NCBI GenBank assembly: GCA_001781415.1
Contig: MFLT01000001.1
Span: forward strand, 18,966 to 51,599
Direction: 5' to 3'
DNA length: 32,634 nucleotides
DNA from: Candidatus Kaiserbacteria bacterium RIFCSPLOWO2_01_FULL_45_25
GTDB lineage: Bacteria; Patescibacteriota; Minisyncoccia; Phycocordibacterales; UBA918
Positions 16,124-24,138 of the stretch are shown here, piece after piece. Numbering within the stretch: position 1 is the stretch's first letter; each line of letters starts with the position of its first letter. The position numbers and the translations under genes were made by a program. The notes below the pieces were generated by a model. That model was given only the letters and a program-made list of their open reading frames with translations, was not told the DNA's origin and did not search any database.

Positions 16124-18040
16124 ATGAAAAATCCAGCCGAAGTCCTCATGGAGGAGCTTGCAGAAGAACGAAAATCATTACGAGTAAACGCACTATTGAC
16201 TGCTATTACCCTGGTTGGGCTACTAACTGGAGTGTATTTTCAGCTAACTGGAGGTGACAAGCTATTTGTCGCTATTTCGTTTCTAATTGCCTTCTTGGCG
16301 GGGGGAATTCCAGCGGCTAAAGGTGCCTTTGAAAACCTTCTTCAAAGAAAGCTCGACATTGACCTCTTGATGGTCTTGGCAGCGCTGGCGGCCGCTGCTG
16401 TGGGTGAGGCGCGCGATGGTGCGATTTTGCTTTTTCTCTTTAGTCTCGCTGGTACGCTTGAGGAGTACGCCATGGGTAATACCAAACGCGCAGTGGTAGC
16501 CTTGATGAAGCTTCGACCAGATGAGGCAAATCTCGAGGGGGCTGATGGCCAACTTACTCGAGTGGCCGTGGAGTCACTGGAGGTGGGACAGATTGTAGTA
16601 GTTAAACCTGGCGAAAAAATTCCTGTTGACGGTAGTGTGGTCTTTGGTGTGAGTGCAGTTGATCAGTCATCTATGACTGGTGAGTCTGTGCCAGTTGATA
16701 AGGAAGTAGGGGAGCCGGTATTTGCCGGAACTGTTAATGGTCACGGAGTACTTAAGATTGTGGTAGAGAAAACCGCTAGCCATTCAACACTAGCTCAGAT
16801 GATTACGCTGGTAACTGAAGCTCAGTCAAAGCGCTCACCAAGTGAACGTTTCAGTGATTGGTTTGGTGAACGTTATACGATACTAGTATTGGTTGGTAGT
16901 GCCCTGGCTCTAATCGGCTTCATTTTGTTTGGTATTCCGTATGCAGAGGCCTTCTACAAAGCTGCGACGCTGCTAGTAGTAGCCAGTCCGTGTGCCATTG
17001 TGATTAGTGTGCCAGCGGCGATTCTCTCAGCGCTCGCCGCCTCAGCTCGTCGCGGTATGCTCTTCAAGGGCGGTGCCGCTCTAGAGACCTTTGCTGGTAT
17101 TGATATTGTGGCTTTTGATAAGACGGGTACTCTGACTGAAGGAAAGATGCAGGTAAAAAAAGTTGTTCCGCTTGGTGTGAGTGAGCATCAGTTAATGCAA
17201 CTCGCTGCTTCTGTTGAGGCACACTCTGAACACCCATTGGCAAAAAGTATTTTGAATCACGCCGCTACTTTTGGGATTACTCCAGCGGCAGTGGAGCATG
17301 TAGAGGCAATACCAGGCAAAGGTATCTACGCCACCATCGAAGGTCATCGTTACTTCGCTGGTAATAGAAAAATGCTTCTTGAATCCGGAGTAGTTTTGGA
17401 TGAAAAAACTGAAGCGGTTCTTAGAGGGCTTGAACTAGAGGGGCAGACAGCAATTATTATTGGTAGTACTTCAGTTCTGGGAGTGATAGGTATTGCTGAT
17501 ACTGTACGGGCATCTGCTAAGGAGACAATTGCGGCGTTGCGTAAATCAGGAATTAAGCGAGTGGTAATGCTGAGTGGTGACAATGTAGTAGTGGCAGAGG
17601 CGGTTGGTCTGGAAATCGGCATTCCTTCAGAAGACATCTATGCTGAGCTAATGCCAAGTGATAAGGTGGCGATTGTTGAGAAACTACGCCTAGAAGGCAA
17701 GGTGTCGTTTGTGGGTGATGGTGTAAACGATGCCGCGGCTCTAGCTACTTCTCATGTTGGAGTGGCGATGGGTACCGCCGGAAGTGACGTCGCTCTTGAA
17801 GCGGCTGATGTAGCTCTGCTATCAGATGACCTTGGTGCTCTTATGCGCGCTCGCAAGCTTTCGCTTCAGGCTAATCGCATCATCAAACAAAACCTCACCT
17901 TCGCACTTGGTATCTTGGTTTTGATGGTGATTGTAACTATCTTCTTCTACCTACCACTGCCGCTTGGTGTGATAGGGCATGAGGGAGGCACCTTGCTGGT
18001 GGTTATGAATGGTCTCCGAATGCTCTGGCAGAAGTTCTAG
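16124..18040 (+). CDS. P1B-4-type heavy-metal-exporting ATPase (Co/Fe/Ni type)
   Basis: 638 aa. The membrane metal motif is SPC (Ser288-Pro-Cys290), not CPC, and the last membrane helix carries HEGGT (619-623). Together these are the signature of subgroup P1B-4 (CoaT, CtpD, PfeT). There is no N-terminal HMA domain, also as in that group. DKTGT holds the phosphorylated Asp332. P1B-4 pumps export Co2+, Fe2+ or Ni2+; the sequence does not decide. The frame is open further upstream to 15977, but the ATG at 16124 gives the normal MKNPAEVLMEEL start and avoids the promoter of the divergent gene. TAGTAT (16111-16116) may be the -10 box. Confidence 0.92.
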   Translation: MKNPAEVLMEELAEERKSLRVNALLTAITLVGLLTGVYFQLTGGDKLFVAISFLIAFLAGGIPAAKGAFENLLQRKLDIDLLMVLAALAAAAVGEARDGAILLFLFSLAGTLEEYAMGNTKRAVVALMKLRPDEANLEGADGQLTRVAVESLEVGQIVVVKPGEKIPVDGSVVFGVSAVDQSSMTGESVPVDKEVGEPVFAGTVNGHGVLKIVVEKTASHSTLAQMITLVTEAQSKRSPSERFSDWFGERYTILVLVGSALALIGFILFGIPYAEAFYKAATLLVVASPCAIVISVPAAILSALAASARRGMLFKGGAALETFAGIDIVAFDKTGTLTEGKMQVKKVVPLGVSEHQLMQLAASVEAHSEHPLAKSILNHAATFGITPAAVEHVEAIPGKGIYATIEGHRYFAGNRKMLLESGVVLDEKTEAVLRGLELEGQTAIIIGSTSVLGVIGIADTVRASAKETIAALRKSGIKRVVMLSGDNVVVAEAVGLEIGIPSEDIYAELMPSDKVAIVEKLRLEGKVSFVGDGVNDAAALATSHVGVAMGTAGSDVALEAADVALLSDDLGALMRARKLSLQANRIIKQNLTFALGILVLMVIVTIFFYLPLPLGVIGHEGGTLLVVMNGLRMLWQKF

Positions 18041-18051
18041 AGCAAGTGAAT

Positions 18052-18090
18052 AAAGAAACCCCGGCACGTTTGCGTGCCGGGGTTTTTCTT
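18052..18090 (+). terminator. Rho-independent terminator after the P1B-4 ATPase gene
   Basis: Arms ACCCCGGCACG and CGTGCCGGGGT with a TTTG loop, followed by TTTTTCTTT. Confidence 0.93.
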
Positions 18091-18098
18091 TATTCTGG

Positions 18099-18104
18099 TA
18101 TAAT
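18099..18104 (+). promoter_or_regulatory. Extended -10 box of the 133-aa anchored protein gene
   Basis: TGGTATAAT, ending 6 nt before the ATG at 18111; probable leaderless start directly behind the previous terminator. Confidence 0.65.
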
Positions 18105-18110
18105 TAGGGT

Positions 18111-18512
18111 ATGAAAAAATTCTTTACCGTATTGTTCGTGTCGATGGGCGTGTTGTTTTTATTGCAACTAATTGCACTGGCGTATTTGTTTGTTGTTGAC
18201 CCGTACAATCTCAAGCCAATTTTATTTCCAGCTGATAGAGCTGTCTCTACCACACCATCAAGTAGTGTAAGTGAAAGTGGTGATGAAGGGGCGTCAAATA
18301 ATGAGGAGTCGGCGACTGAAGCCTCAGGCATGACCGCAGCCCAGGCTGAGGCGCTTAATTCTGTAGGACTGGATGCTAGTGCCGCCCAGTCATTTACTCC
18401 TGAGCAAATTGCTTGTTTTGAGTCTTTGCTTGGTGCGCCGCGCGTGGCTGAAATTAAGGCTGGAGCCGTGCCAACTATGGCTGAGTTCTATACCGTACGA
18501 GGGTGTCTATAG
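18111..18512 (+). CDS. Membrane-anchored hypothetical protein
   Basis: 133 aa. One N-terminal membrane segment (about 4-29) is followed by a low-complexity Ser/Glu linker (about 45-70). A compact C-terminal domain contains LNSVGLDASAAQSFTPEQI and a CFESLLGAPRVAEIKAG helix pair ending RGCL. The two cysteines in that domain could form a disulfide outside the cell. I recall similar small anchored proteins in Parcubacteria but no assigned function. A structured repeat begins 4 nt after its stop. Confidence 0.75.
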   Translation: MKKFFTVLFVSMGVLFLLQLIALAYLFVVDPYNLKPILFPADRAVSTTPSSSVSESGDEGASNNEESATEASGMTAAQAEALNSVGLDASAAQSFTPEQIACFESLLGAPRVAEIKAGAVPTMAEFYTVRGCL

Positions 18513-18516
18513 TCTA

Positions 18517-18639
18517 AGAGCCTACCCACAAACTCCAGCTACTTTGTTGCTTCCTTCACTCAAACATTCACCGTATATCAAATACGCCTCATGTTTTCAT
18601 TCAGTCGCGCCTCGTAGCTGGGGTTTGTGGATAGGCTCT
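18517..18639 (+). repeat. 123-nt structured repeat, copy A
   Basis: The ends pair as a 26-bp stem (18517-18542 with 18614-18639; 24 Watson-Crick pairs, one G-T). Inside, AAACAT pairs with ATGTTT, and CGTAT with ATACG, around a 5-nt loop. About 80% identical by eye to copy B (20781-20903) in opposite orientation. It begins 4 nt after the upstream stop codon and has no T-tract. Confidence 0.9.
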
Positions 18640-18709
18640 GGCTTATAGGTACTAAACTAAATCAGAATCTGTTAAGCTAGTAGTATTAATAGTGGTCTAA
18701 ATAGTTTCT

Positions 18710-19408
18710 ATGAAAAATATTCTTTTACTAAGTATCTTTGGAGCGGTGGTAGTGGGAGGAGTAGCGCTATATATGATATTTGGAACAGCTCCTGATAAAG
18801 CTACAACAACTGAAGGAGGTGAGGTGTCTACTCAAGAACAAACAAATAAAGAAGTTGCCAAACCGATGTCTGGAATGGGCAGCCTTTCTTCACTCTTGGC
18901 ATTTGGGCAAAATCTAGAATGTTCAATTGTCTATACTCCACAAATTGAAGGTGGTGCAGCCACCGAAGGTACCTACTTCACCAGTCGGGGACGTATGCGA
19001 GGTGACTTTGTCGTAGATTCTATGGGAACTCAGGCCGTCTCCTCAATAATTATTGATGATGAGCATATGTATTCTTGGTCTGAAATCGATGGAAAGAAGT
19101 ATGGTATGAAAATGACCCTATCTGAACTTCAAACTTCTCAGACTGATGACAGTGCTCCAGAGGCCAACGAAGCGGTGCCACTTGATGAGTCAGTAAAATA
19201 TAATTGTAAGCCGTGGGCTACAGTAGACGGTAGTATTTTTGAACCACCAAGAGATATCATTTTTACTGATTACAGTGCGGTAGTAAATATGGGCATGGAG
19301 TTTGGTACTACCTATGAAGGTGGGGCTAATGGCGATGCCTGTGCTGCCTGTGATCAGGCGACTGGTGAGGCTAGGACTCAGTGTCGAGCAATGATGTCTT
19401 GCGAATAG
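18710..19408 (+). CDS. Membrane-anchored hypothetical protein with Cys-rich tail
   Basis: 232 aa, no family recognised. One N-terminal membrane segment (about 3-24) and a Thr/Glu-rich linker. The extracellular domain has a beta-rich core: LECSIVYTP, YFTSRGRMRGDFVVD and IIIDDEHMYSWSEIDGKKYG, which recalls lipoprotein carrier-like sheets but is not a clear match. The C-terminus is Cys-rich (GDACAACDQATGEARTQC, then MSC), so several disulfides or a metal site are possible. The Mg-transporter gene starts 3 nt after its stop, so the two are probably translated together. TCTAAA at 18696-18701 is a possible -10 box 8 nt before the ATG. Confidence 0.72.
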   Translation: MKNILLLSIFGAVVVGGVALYMIFGTAPDKATTTEGGEVSTQEQTNKEVAKPMSGMGSLSSLLAFGQNLECSIVYTPQIEGGAATEGTYFTSRGRMRGDFVVDSMGTQAVSSIIIDDEHMYSWSEIDGKKYGMKMTLSELQTSQTDDSAPEANEAVPLDESVKYNCKPWATVDGSIFEPPRDIIFTDYSAVVNMGMEFGTTYEGGANGDACAACDQATGEARTQCRAMMSCE

Positions 19409-19411
19409 TAC

Positions 19412-20404
19412 ATGATCACACAATACCCCAAAGATTCTGCTGGACGATTGATGACGACGGCAGTTCCAGTAGTCTCTAAAGAAACTACGGTTGGTGAAGT
19501 TGAAAGCTTGCTGCGTAGTAGTGCCCTTACTTTTGAGACGATAAACTACATCTATATACTCAATGGTCACAACGAACTGATTGGAGTGGTTTCGGTTCAG
19601 GAGTTATTCCGGATGAAGAGTTATGAAAATCTTTCTGCTTATACAGACAGAGTGCTTGTAACTGTACGCCCGCATACTGACCAGGAACGAGTAGCGCAGC
19701 TAGCGCTCAAAGAAGGTATTAAAGCTATGCCGGTGATTTCAAAAGATCACCGTTTCTTGGGAGTGGTACCATCAGATAAGATTCTCGAAGTTCTAAATCA
19801 TGAACACACTAAAGACATTCTTCAGTTGGCTGGAGTTAGTCATAAGCATCATGCCGAGGCTGGAACAGCACTCTTTGTGACTTCGCCATTTGCTCATGTG
19901 CGGATGCGATTACCGTGGTTGGTCTTGGGATTGCTGGGAGGGGTGTTGGCAGCGGTAGTGATTGGCTTCTTTGAAGCCACCTTGGCTGATGAACTAATCC
20001 TAGCAGCCTTTATTCCTGCCATTGTGTATATGGCTGATGCGGTGGGTACACAGACAGAAATGCTCTTTGTGCGCTCACTCTCAATTGACGGTAATCCAAA
20101 AATTAAAAAATACTTCCTGCGCGAAACAATCGTAAATGCCTTTTTGGGCTTGATACTCGGTTCGATAATATTTGTGGTTTCTTGGCTATGGATTGGTTCA
20201 TTACTGGTAAGTACAATCCTCGGTATTTCTATTTTCTTAACTATCCTTGCGACGGTAGTTGTGGCTATTACTTTGCCTTGGTTCTTTTATATGAGAGGAC
20301 AAGATCCAGCAGTAGCTAGTGGTCCCTTGGCTACGGTTATGAGTGACGTTCTCAGTCTTTGTATCTATCTCCTAGTAGCTAGTGTGTTTTTGGCTCAATA
20401 TTAA
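19412..20404 (+). CDS. mgtE: MgtE-like magnesium transporter lacking the N-domain
   Basis: 330 aa. It starts directly at YPKDSAGRLMT, the beginning of the CBS region, so the roughly 120-residue MgtE N-domain is absent. Two CBS domains (about 8-130) are followed by five membrane segments with the family motifs ADAVGTQTEMLFVRSLS and DPAVASGPLATVMSD, the latter contributing the Mg2+ site in the pore. Known MgtE proteins are Mg2+ channels gated by Mg2+ binding to the N and CBS domains; loss of the N-domain should alter this gating. Its last 4 nt overlap the end of the converging dgkA gene. Confidence 0.88.
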   Translation: MITQYPKDSAGRLMTTAVPVVSKETTVGEVESLLRSSALTFETINYIYILNGHNELIGVVSVQELFRMKSYENLSAYTDRVLVTVRPHTDQERVAQLALKEGIKAMPVISKDHRFLGVVPSDKILEVLNHEHTKDILQLAGVSHKHHAEAGTALFVTSPFAHVRMRLPWLVLGLLGGVLAAVVIGFFEATLADELILAAFIPAIVYMADAVGTQTEMLFVRSLSIDGNPKIKKYFLRETIVNAFLGLILGSIIFVVSWLWIGSLLVSTILGISIFLTILATVVVAITLPWFFYMRGQDPAVASGPLATVMSDVLSLCIYLLVASVFLAQY

Positions 20405-20763
20405 AAAAGACCAGTACGAGAAAGACCAAGCACTAAAAGTACAATGAATAAGAAAAGCCCAGCAAGAAAGACGGCACCAGCCGCCATGTCTTTGCTGCGA
20501 CCAACTTGCTCGTGCAGGGTTGGGTGAAGATGGTCTAGGGCTACTTCAAGCGCTGAGTTCTGTAGTTCGGTGATGAGAATCAAAAAGTAGCCGAGAACTA
20601 AGAAGAGTAGTTCAGTTTCAGTTAAGGGTTTAACAAAATAAAACACGCCGGCCAGTATTGTTAAAATTCCATAGAGTTGAGTTTTAAAACCAAAGTCAAA
20701 GCGGCTAGCATAGACTAGTCCGCGCAGAGCGTGTGGGAAGCGACCAAGGTAACGTTTTATCAT
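20401..20763 (-). CDS. dgkA: Diacylglycerol/undecaprenol kinase
   Basis: 120 aa, the normal length, with three membrane helices and an N-terminal amphipathic helix. The DgkA signature is clear: ITELQNSALEVALDHLHP followed by GRSKDMAAGAVFLA, where Glu, Asn and Asp bind Mg-ATP. In Gram-positive-like envelopes this enzyme phosphorylates undecaprenol for recycling into cell wall precursors. The ATG lies 7 nt after a TATAAT box, directly next to structured repeat copy B. Confidence 0.92.
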   Translation of the reverse strand: MIKRYLGRFPHALRGLVYASRFDFGFKTQLYGILTILAGVFYFVKPLTETELLFLVLGYFLILITELQNSALEVALDHLHPTLHEQVGRSKDMAAGAVFLAGLFLFIVLLVLGLSRTGLF

Positions 20764-20770
20764 TGCCTAA

Positions 20771-20776
20771 ATTATA
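20771..20776 (-). promoter_or_regulatory. dgkA: -10 box of dgkA
   Basis: Minus-strand TATAAT ending 7 nt before the ATG at 20763. It is squeezed between repeat copy B and the gene; leaderless start expected. Confidence 0.6.
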
Positions 20777-20780
20777 TCTC

Positions 20781-20903
20781 AGAGCATGTCCATAAACCAC
20801 CAGATACGAGGCGCGACTAAACGAAAACATGAATCGTATCTGTTATACGGTGAATGTTTGAGCGAGGGAAGCAACAAAGTAGATGGGGTTTGTGGGTCGG
20901 CTA
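20781..20903 (-). repeat. 123-nt structured repeat, copy B
   Basis: Reverse-orientation copy of the repeat at 18517-18639. The inner stems AAACAT/ATGTTT and CGTAT/ATACG are identical to copy A, while the hairpin loop differs (AACAG versus ATCAA). The outer stem is present but less perfect. Read on the minus strand it begins at the very end of the methyltransferase stop codon. Confidence 0.9.
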
Positions 20904-21641
20904 TTATTGGTAGCGGTCTTTTTCAGCGTAAATAGTAATAGTTCGGCGCTTCATCGCCTGGCCACGGAAGGCGTGTTTGTGGGAACGATAAATTTTGTGA
21001 ATGATGAATTTTTCGGCCAAAAAGTCTACCAACTCTTCTTCACTATATACATATTCAGCCACACCCATGACTGGATGGATGTAACTACCAATTTCAGTTC
21101 CAGGGCGTTCGGTAATCAAACGTTTGGTGTGTAGGTCGCCGTCCTTGAGGAAGGTTTTCATAAACAGTAGTCCGCCTGGTTCGAGGGTTCGAAAGATTTC
21201 ATCACGAAGACCAGCTCGCTCTTCTTTGTTTAGGAAGTGAGAGGTCATCATGTCGAGCACAAGAGCTTGTGAGTTATCTGGCACATCAAGTGGTCCCGCA
21301 ATACTGCGAGCGGTGTATTTAATAGGTAAACCTTTTGAAGCAGTTAAGGCTTGAGACACCGCAGCTTTAGAGATGTCGTAACCAACACCCTTAGTACCAA
21401 AGTTTTGACTAAGGAAGATAAGGTTGCGTCCATTACCACACCCGACGTCTAGTACTGAGGCAGCAGGGGAGAGCACGTCTTCACGCTTACGACGACCTAC
21501 CCAGCGAGTAAATTTCTCAAGGTCCTCACTTTGTTTGGTGGAGAGCTTGAGGTGAGTTGGGTTTTTGTATTCAGCATCCCAAAAAGCCTCGCCGTGAACT
21601 TTGCGTGTTTTCTTTCGGGTGAAGTTTGGTTTTCGAGCCAT
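20904..21641 (-). CDS. Class I SAM-dependent methyltransferase
   Basis: 245 aa from the ATG (MARKPNFTRKKTRK); an upstream in-frame TTG at 21662 is less likely. The basic N-terminus could contact nucleic acid. The SAM motif is SVLDVGCGNGRNLIFLS, with VGYDIS as the acidic loop and DVPDNSQALVLDMMTSHFL as motif IV region, closest to TehB-like small-molecule methyltransferases. EPGGLLFMKTF is the usual post-motif strand. The substrate is unknown. It runs into repeat copy B at its stop codon. Confidence 0.88.
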   Translation of the reverse strand: MARKPNFTRKKTRKVHGEAFWDAEYKNPTHLKLSTKQSEDLEKFTRWVGRRKREDVLSPAASVLDVGCGNGRNLIFLSQNFGTKGVGYDISKAAVSQALTASKGLPIKYTARSIAGPLDVPDNSQALVLDMMTSHFLNKEERAGLRDEIFRTLEPGGLLFMKTFLKDGDLHTKRLITERPGTEIGSYIHPVMGVAEYVYSEEELVDFLAEKFIIHKIYRSHKHAFRGQAMKRRTITIYAEKDRYQ

Positions 21642-21730
21642 AGAACCCGAATTAGAACACAAATACTGTTTTATAGCAACATATTTTGGGGAGAACGTAT
21701 AAAATCATGTGTTACACTACTTGGTATATA

Positions 21731-21759
21731 AAACCTGTTAAAAGATTTTTAACAGGTTT
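21731..21759. promoter_or_regulatory. Perfect 13-bp hairpin upstream of the DsbA-like gene
   Basis: AAACCTGTTAAAA, GAT loop, TTTTAACAGGTTT: perfect arms 21731-21743 and 21747-21759. It lies 28 nt before the ATG at 21788 and between divergent genes, where no terminator is needed. An operator or 5'-leader hairpin is the more likely role. A TATATA at about 21725 precedes it. Confidence 0.6.
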
Positions 21760-21787
21760 AGTCGTTTAAATTAGTCTAGTTTTAGTT

Positions 21788-22471
21788 ATGTCTACATTTT
21801 TTAACGGGTTGAAAAATCCATGGGTAGTAATCGGAATTATCGTAGTGGTGTTATTTGGTGGTTCTTTTTGGTATGCAGGTAGTACTGCAGACAAAAACAA
21901 CGAAGGGATTACCTTTGAATCACATATTAAAGGTAATCCGGAGGCTACTGTAGAGCTTGTTGAATATAGTGATTTCCAATGTCCGGCCTGTGCCACTTTT
22001 CAACCCGTGTTAGAGGATGTACTTAGTCAATTTGGAGGTTCAATTAAATTTGAATATAAACATTTCCCGCTACCAATTCATCCATTAGCTGAGCCGGCTG
22101 CTCGTGCGGCTGAAGCTGCTGGTCAACAAGGCAAATTTTTTGAATTTCACGACATGCTTTTTGCTAACCAGGCTGGTTGGTCAAATAGTGTAAATCCAGC
22201 CATTCAGTTTGTGCAGTACGCCGAAAAACTTGAACTTGATATTGAAACCTTCAAGCGTCACCTCAACTCTTCAATGGTGCGGGAGCGAGTAAAAGAAGGG
22301 TTGACTGAAGCTCGCGGACTCGGCCTCACTGGTACACCAACTTTCTTCCTAAATGGTGAGAAGATGGTTATTACTACTTATGAAGACTTTGTAAATCAAA
22401 TTACCGCAGCGGTGAATCCAGAAGCGGCTACTGGCACTTCAACTGCGCCAGTTGTTGAGTTTGGTATCTAA
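21788..22471 (+). CDS. Membrane-anchored DsbA-like thiol-disulfide oxidoreductase
   Basis: 227 aa. One N-terminal membrane segment (about 11-30) anchors an extracytoplasmic thioredoxin-fold domain. The active site is CPAC (Cys65-Cys68) in DFQCPACATFQP, the cis-Pro loop is GTPTFFLNG (Thr183-Pro184), and the helical insertion has AARAAEAAGQQGKFFEFHD. It belongs to the Thioredoxin_4/DsbA group that forms or shuffles disulfides in exported proteins, which fits the many Cys-bearing anchored proteins in this window. The next gene begins 4 nt later. Confidence 0.93.
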   Translation: MSTFFNGLKNPWVVIGIIVVVLFGGSFWYAGSTADKNNEGITFESHIKGNPEATVELVEYSDFQCPACATFQPVLEDVLSQFGGSIKFEYKHFPLPIHPLAEPAARAAEAAGQQGKFFEFHDMLFANQAGWSNSVNPAIQFVQYAEKLELDIETFKRHLNSSMVRERVKEGLTEARGLGLTGTPTFFLNGEKMVITTYEDFVNQITAAVNPEAATGTSTAPVVEFGI

Positions 22472-22475
22472 ATCT

Positions 22476-23330
22476 ATGACGTTACACCTCATAGTTATCT
22501 TTAAAGAAAGTTTTAGCGTTAAGTTTCTCATTAAAGCTGCCGAAGCCCGCGGAATCAAAGTTAATTTAGTTGATGCTAATGAGGTTGATTTCTTTAATTT
22601 ACCAGTATTAGAAAAGGGCGACTTACTATTCAGACTTACTGGATCAGCAAGAGCCAAAAGAGTGGAAAAATTAATTATCAACGATGACGTTGCGCACTTC
22701 TATAAAGACTCCAGCTATGCAATTAGTGGTAGAGATAGTTCGTATTTCTACAATAAACAAGCTGGTCTGCCAGTAATCAAGACCATTCCTTTGCCACCAA
22801 TTTGGCAGTCTGATATCCATAAACATGTAGATTACCTCGGCGGGTTTCCTTTGGTGGTAAAAATAATGGGCGGTCAGGATGGGGTTGGTGTTATCCAGGT
22901 AGATACAATTGAGGGTCTTAAGTCATTGTTCGACTACGTGCGGATTCAGAAAAGGACAGTTTTGCTTCGTTCGTTTGTACAGCATCAATATTACGGTCGT
23001 CTAGTTGTGGTGGGTGATAGAGTGGTGGCCAGTCATCGTACTTATAGTTCAAAGAATGAATTTCGCACTAACGCTCTAGGGAACACTGATGAAAAAAAAG
23101 AAGCTATAGTATTTTCTGAAGAGATTCAAAGAGTGGCGGTAGCAGCTGTTAAGTCAATTGGTATTGAATTTGGTGGAGTAGACATTCTATTTTCTGACAA
23201 TGGTGAATACTATATCTCTGAAGTAAACTCACCGTGTGCTTATAACCATACTCAGACTCTGACTGGCATTGATATCGCTGGCGCGATTGTTGATTATTTG
23301 ATCAACAAGTCCAACCTTAAATCTAATTAG
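22476..23330 (+). CDS. RimK-like ATP-grasp ligase
   Basis: 284 aa from the ATG at 22476 (MTLHLIVIFKES); the frame is open 24 nt further upstream but would overlap the DsbA-like gene. The ATP-grasp features are YLGGFPLVVKIMGGQDGVGV (the Lys and Gly-rich loop), LLRSFVQHQYYGRLVVVGDRVV, and the Mg-binding end FGGVDILFSDNGEYYISEVN. This is the RimK/glutathione-synthetase-like branch, which joins a carboxylate to an amine through an acyl phosphate. The substrate is not known. Its 3' end overlaps by 8 nt the converging acyltransferase-like gene. Confidence 0.88.
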   Translation: MTLHLIVIFKESFSVKFLIKAAEARGIKVNLVDANEVDFFNLPVLEKGDLLFRLTGSARAKRVEKLIINDDVAHFYKDSSYAISGRDSSYFYNKQAGLPVIKTIPLPPIWQSDIHKHVDYLGGFPLVVKIMGGQDGVGVIQVDTIEGLKSLFDYVRIQKRTVLLRSFVQHQYYGRLVVVGDRVVASHRTYSSKNEFRTNALGNTDEKKEAIVFSEEIQRVAVAAVKSIGIEFGGVDILFSDNGEYYISEVNSPCAYNHTQTLTGIDIAGAIVDYLINKSNLKSN

Positions 23331-24087
23331 TACTAACTTGGTTTAGTTCCATTAGGACAGTTTTTATTTTTAGTAAGTGTTCATATTTCATCAATTGTTC
23401 GTATTTTGGAAGATTTTCCAAAGTAGTCATTAGGGTGGCTTCCTCAATAACCTTTGAACCAGTCTTATACTCAAACACCAAAGTGTCGGTGCTGTATTCA
23501 GCTGTATTAAAGTCTTTTATTTCGTGATTAAAATAAATCTCAGGACGGCAGCCTACTGACAACTTGAAAATAGCTAAGCCGATTGAAGCATTCAAACCAT
23601 ATGGATTTTTATCAACTCCGTGGGCTAGGTACTCTAAATTATTATCTAGGGCATGTCGCGCCAGTAAGTATTCGGCCAACAAAGCTGGTGAACAGCGAAC
23701 GGTTGGATTTTTGTCCCAAGAAGGTTTAAAAACTCGAAAAGCAATTGAAAGTCGGTTTTTTCTTAGTGTAAAAATAACCCCACCGACTGGTGTGTCTGAC
23801 TCAAAAACAGTGAGGCTGAAGTATGGAAATATTTTATTTTCACGGTGTAGAGTTTTGGCGATGACATTATGACCGCTAAAGTTTTTCTTGCTGCCAACCT
23901 GTTTTTCGTATTGAGGAGTAAACCAAGTAAAAAAGTCTTCATCGAGTGGTGAAAATTTATACGAAATATTGGTGTCTCCTAGCTTGGCTAAAAGTTGCGA
24001 AATTTTCTTAATTCCACTTTTACCAAAATCGGGAAGGATGTCGGGGTGAATTCGTTTAACCCACCTATGTTTATTTGCGTATAGCAT
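23323..24087 (-). CDS. Possible GNAT/FemAB-like acyltransferase
   Basis: 254 aa. PVGGVIFTLRKNRLSIAFRV, RCSPALLAEYLLARHALDNN, EYLAHGVDKNPYGLN and IFKLSVGCRPEI follow the order of the C-terminal half of GNAT/FemAB-type aminoacyl transferases: strand, strand, helix, then a Gly-Leu...Phe-Lys...Gly ending. The match is by pattern only. If right, it would transfer an amino acid or acyl group, which would fit the two ATP-grasp ligase genes on either side. No signal peptide or membrane segment. It overlaps the end of the RimK-like gene by 8 nt. Confidence 0.5.
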   Translation of the reverse strand: MLYANKHRWVKRIHPDILPDFGKSGIKKISQLLAKLGDTNISYKFSPLDEDFFTWFTPQYEKQVGSKKNFSGHNVIAKTLHRENKIFPYFSLTVFESDTPVGGVIFTLRKNRLSIAFRVFKPSWDKNPTVRCSPALLAEYLLARHALDNNLEYLAHGVDKNPYGLNASIGLAIFKLSVGCRPEIYFNHEIKDFNTAEYSTDTLVFEYKTGSKVIEEATLMTTLENLPKYEQLMKYEHLLKIKTVLMELNQVSTN

Positions 24088-24138
24088 AAATAATTTTGAT
24101 GAATTTTGAACTGCTACAAGTTTTTGTCAAGAGTTGCT

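Noticed and set aside
18517..18639. Structured repeat read as a tRNA or known riboswitch
   Set aside because: There is no T-arm, anticodon arm or CCA-type end, and it lies after a stop codon rather than in a 5' leader. I recognise no known RNA family in it.
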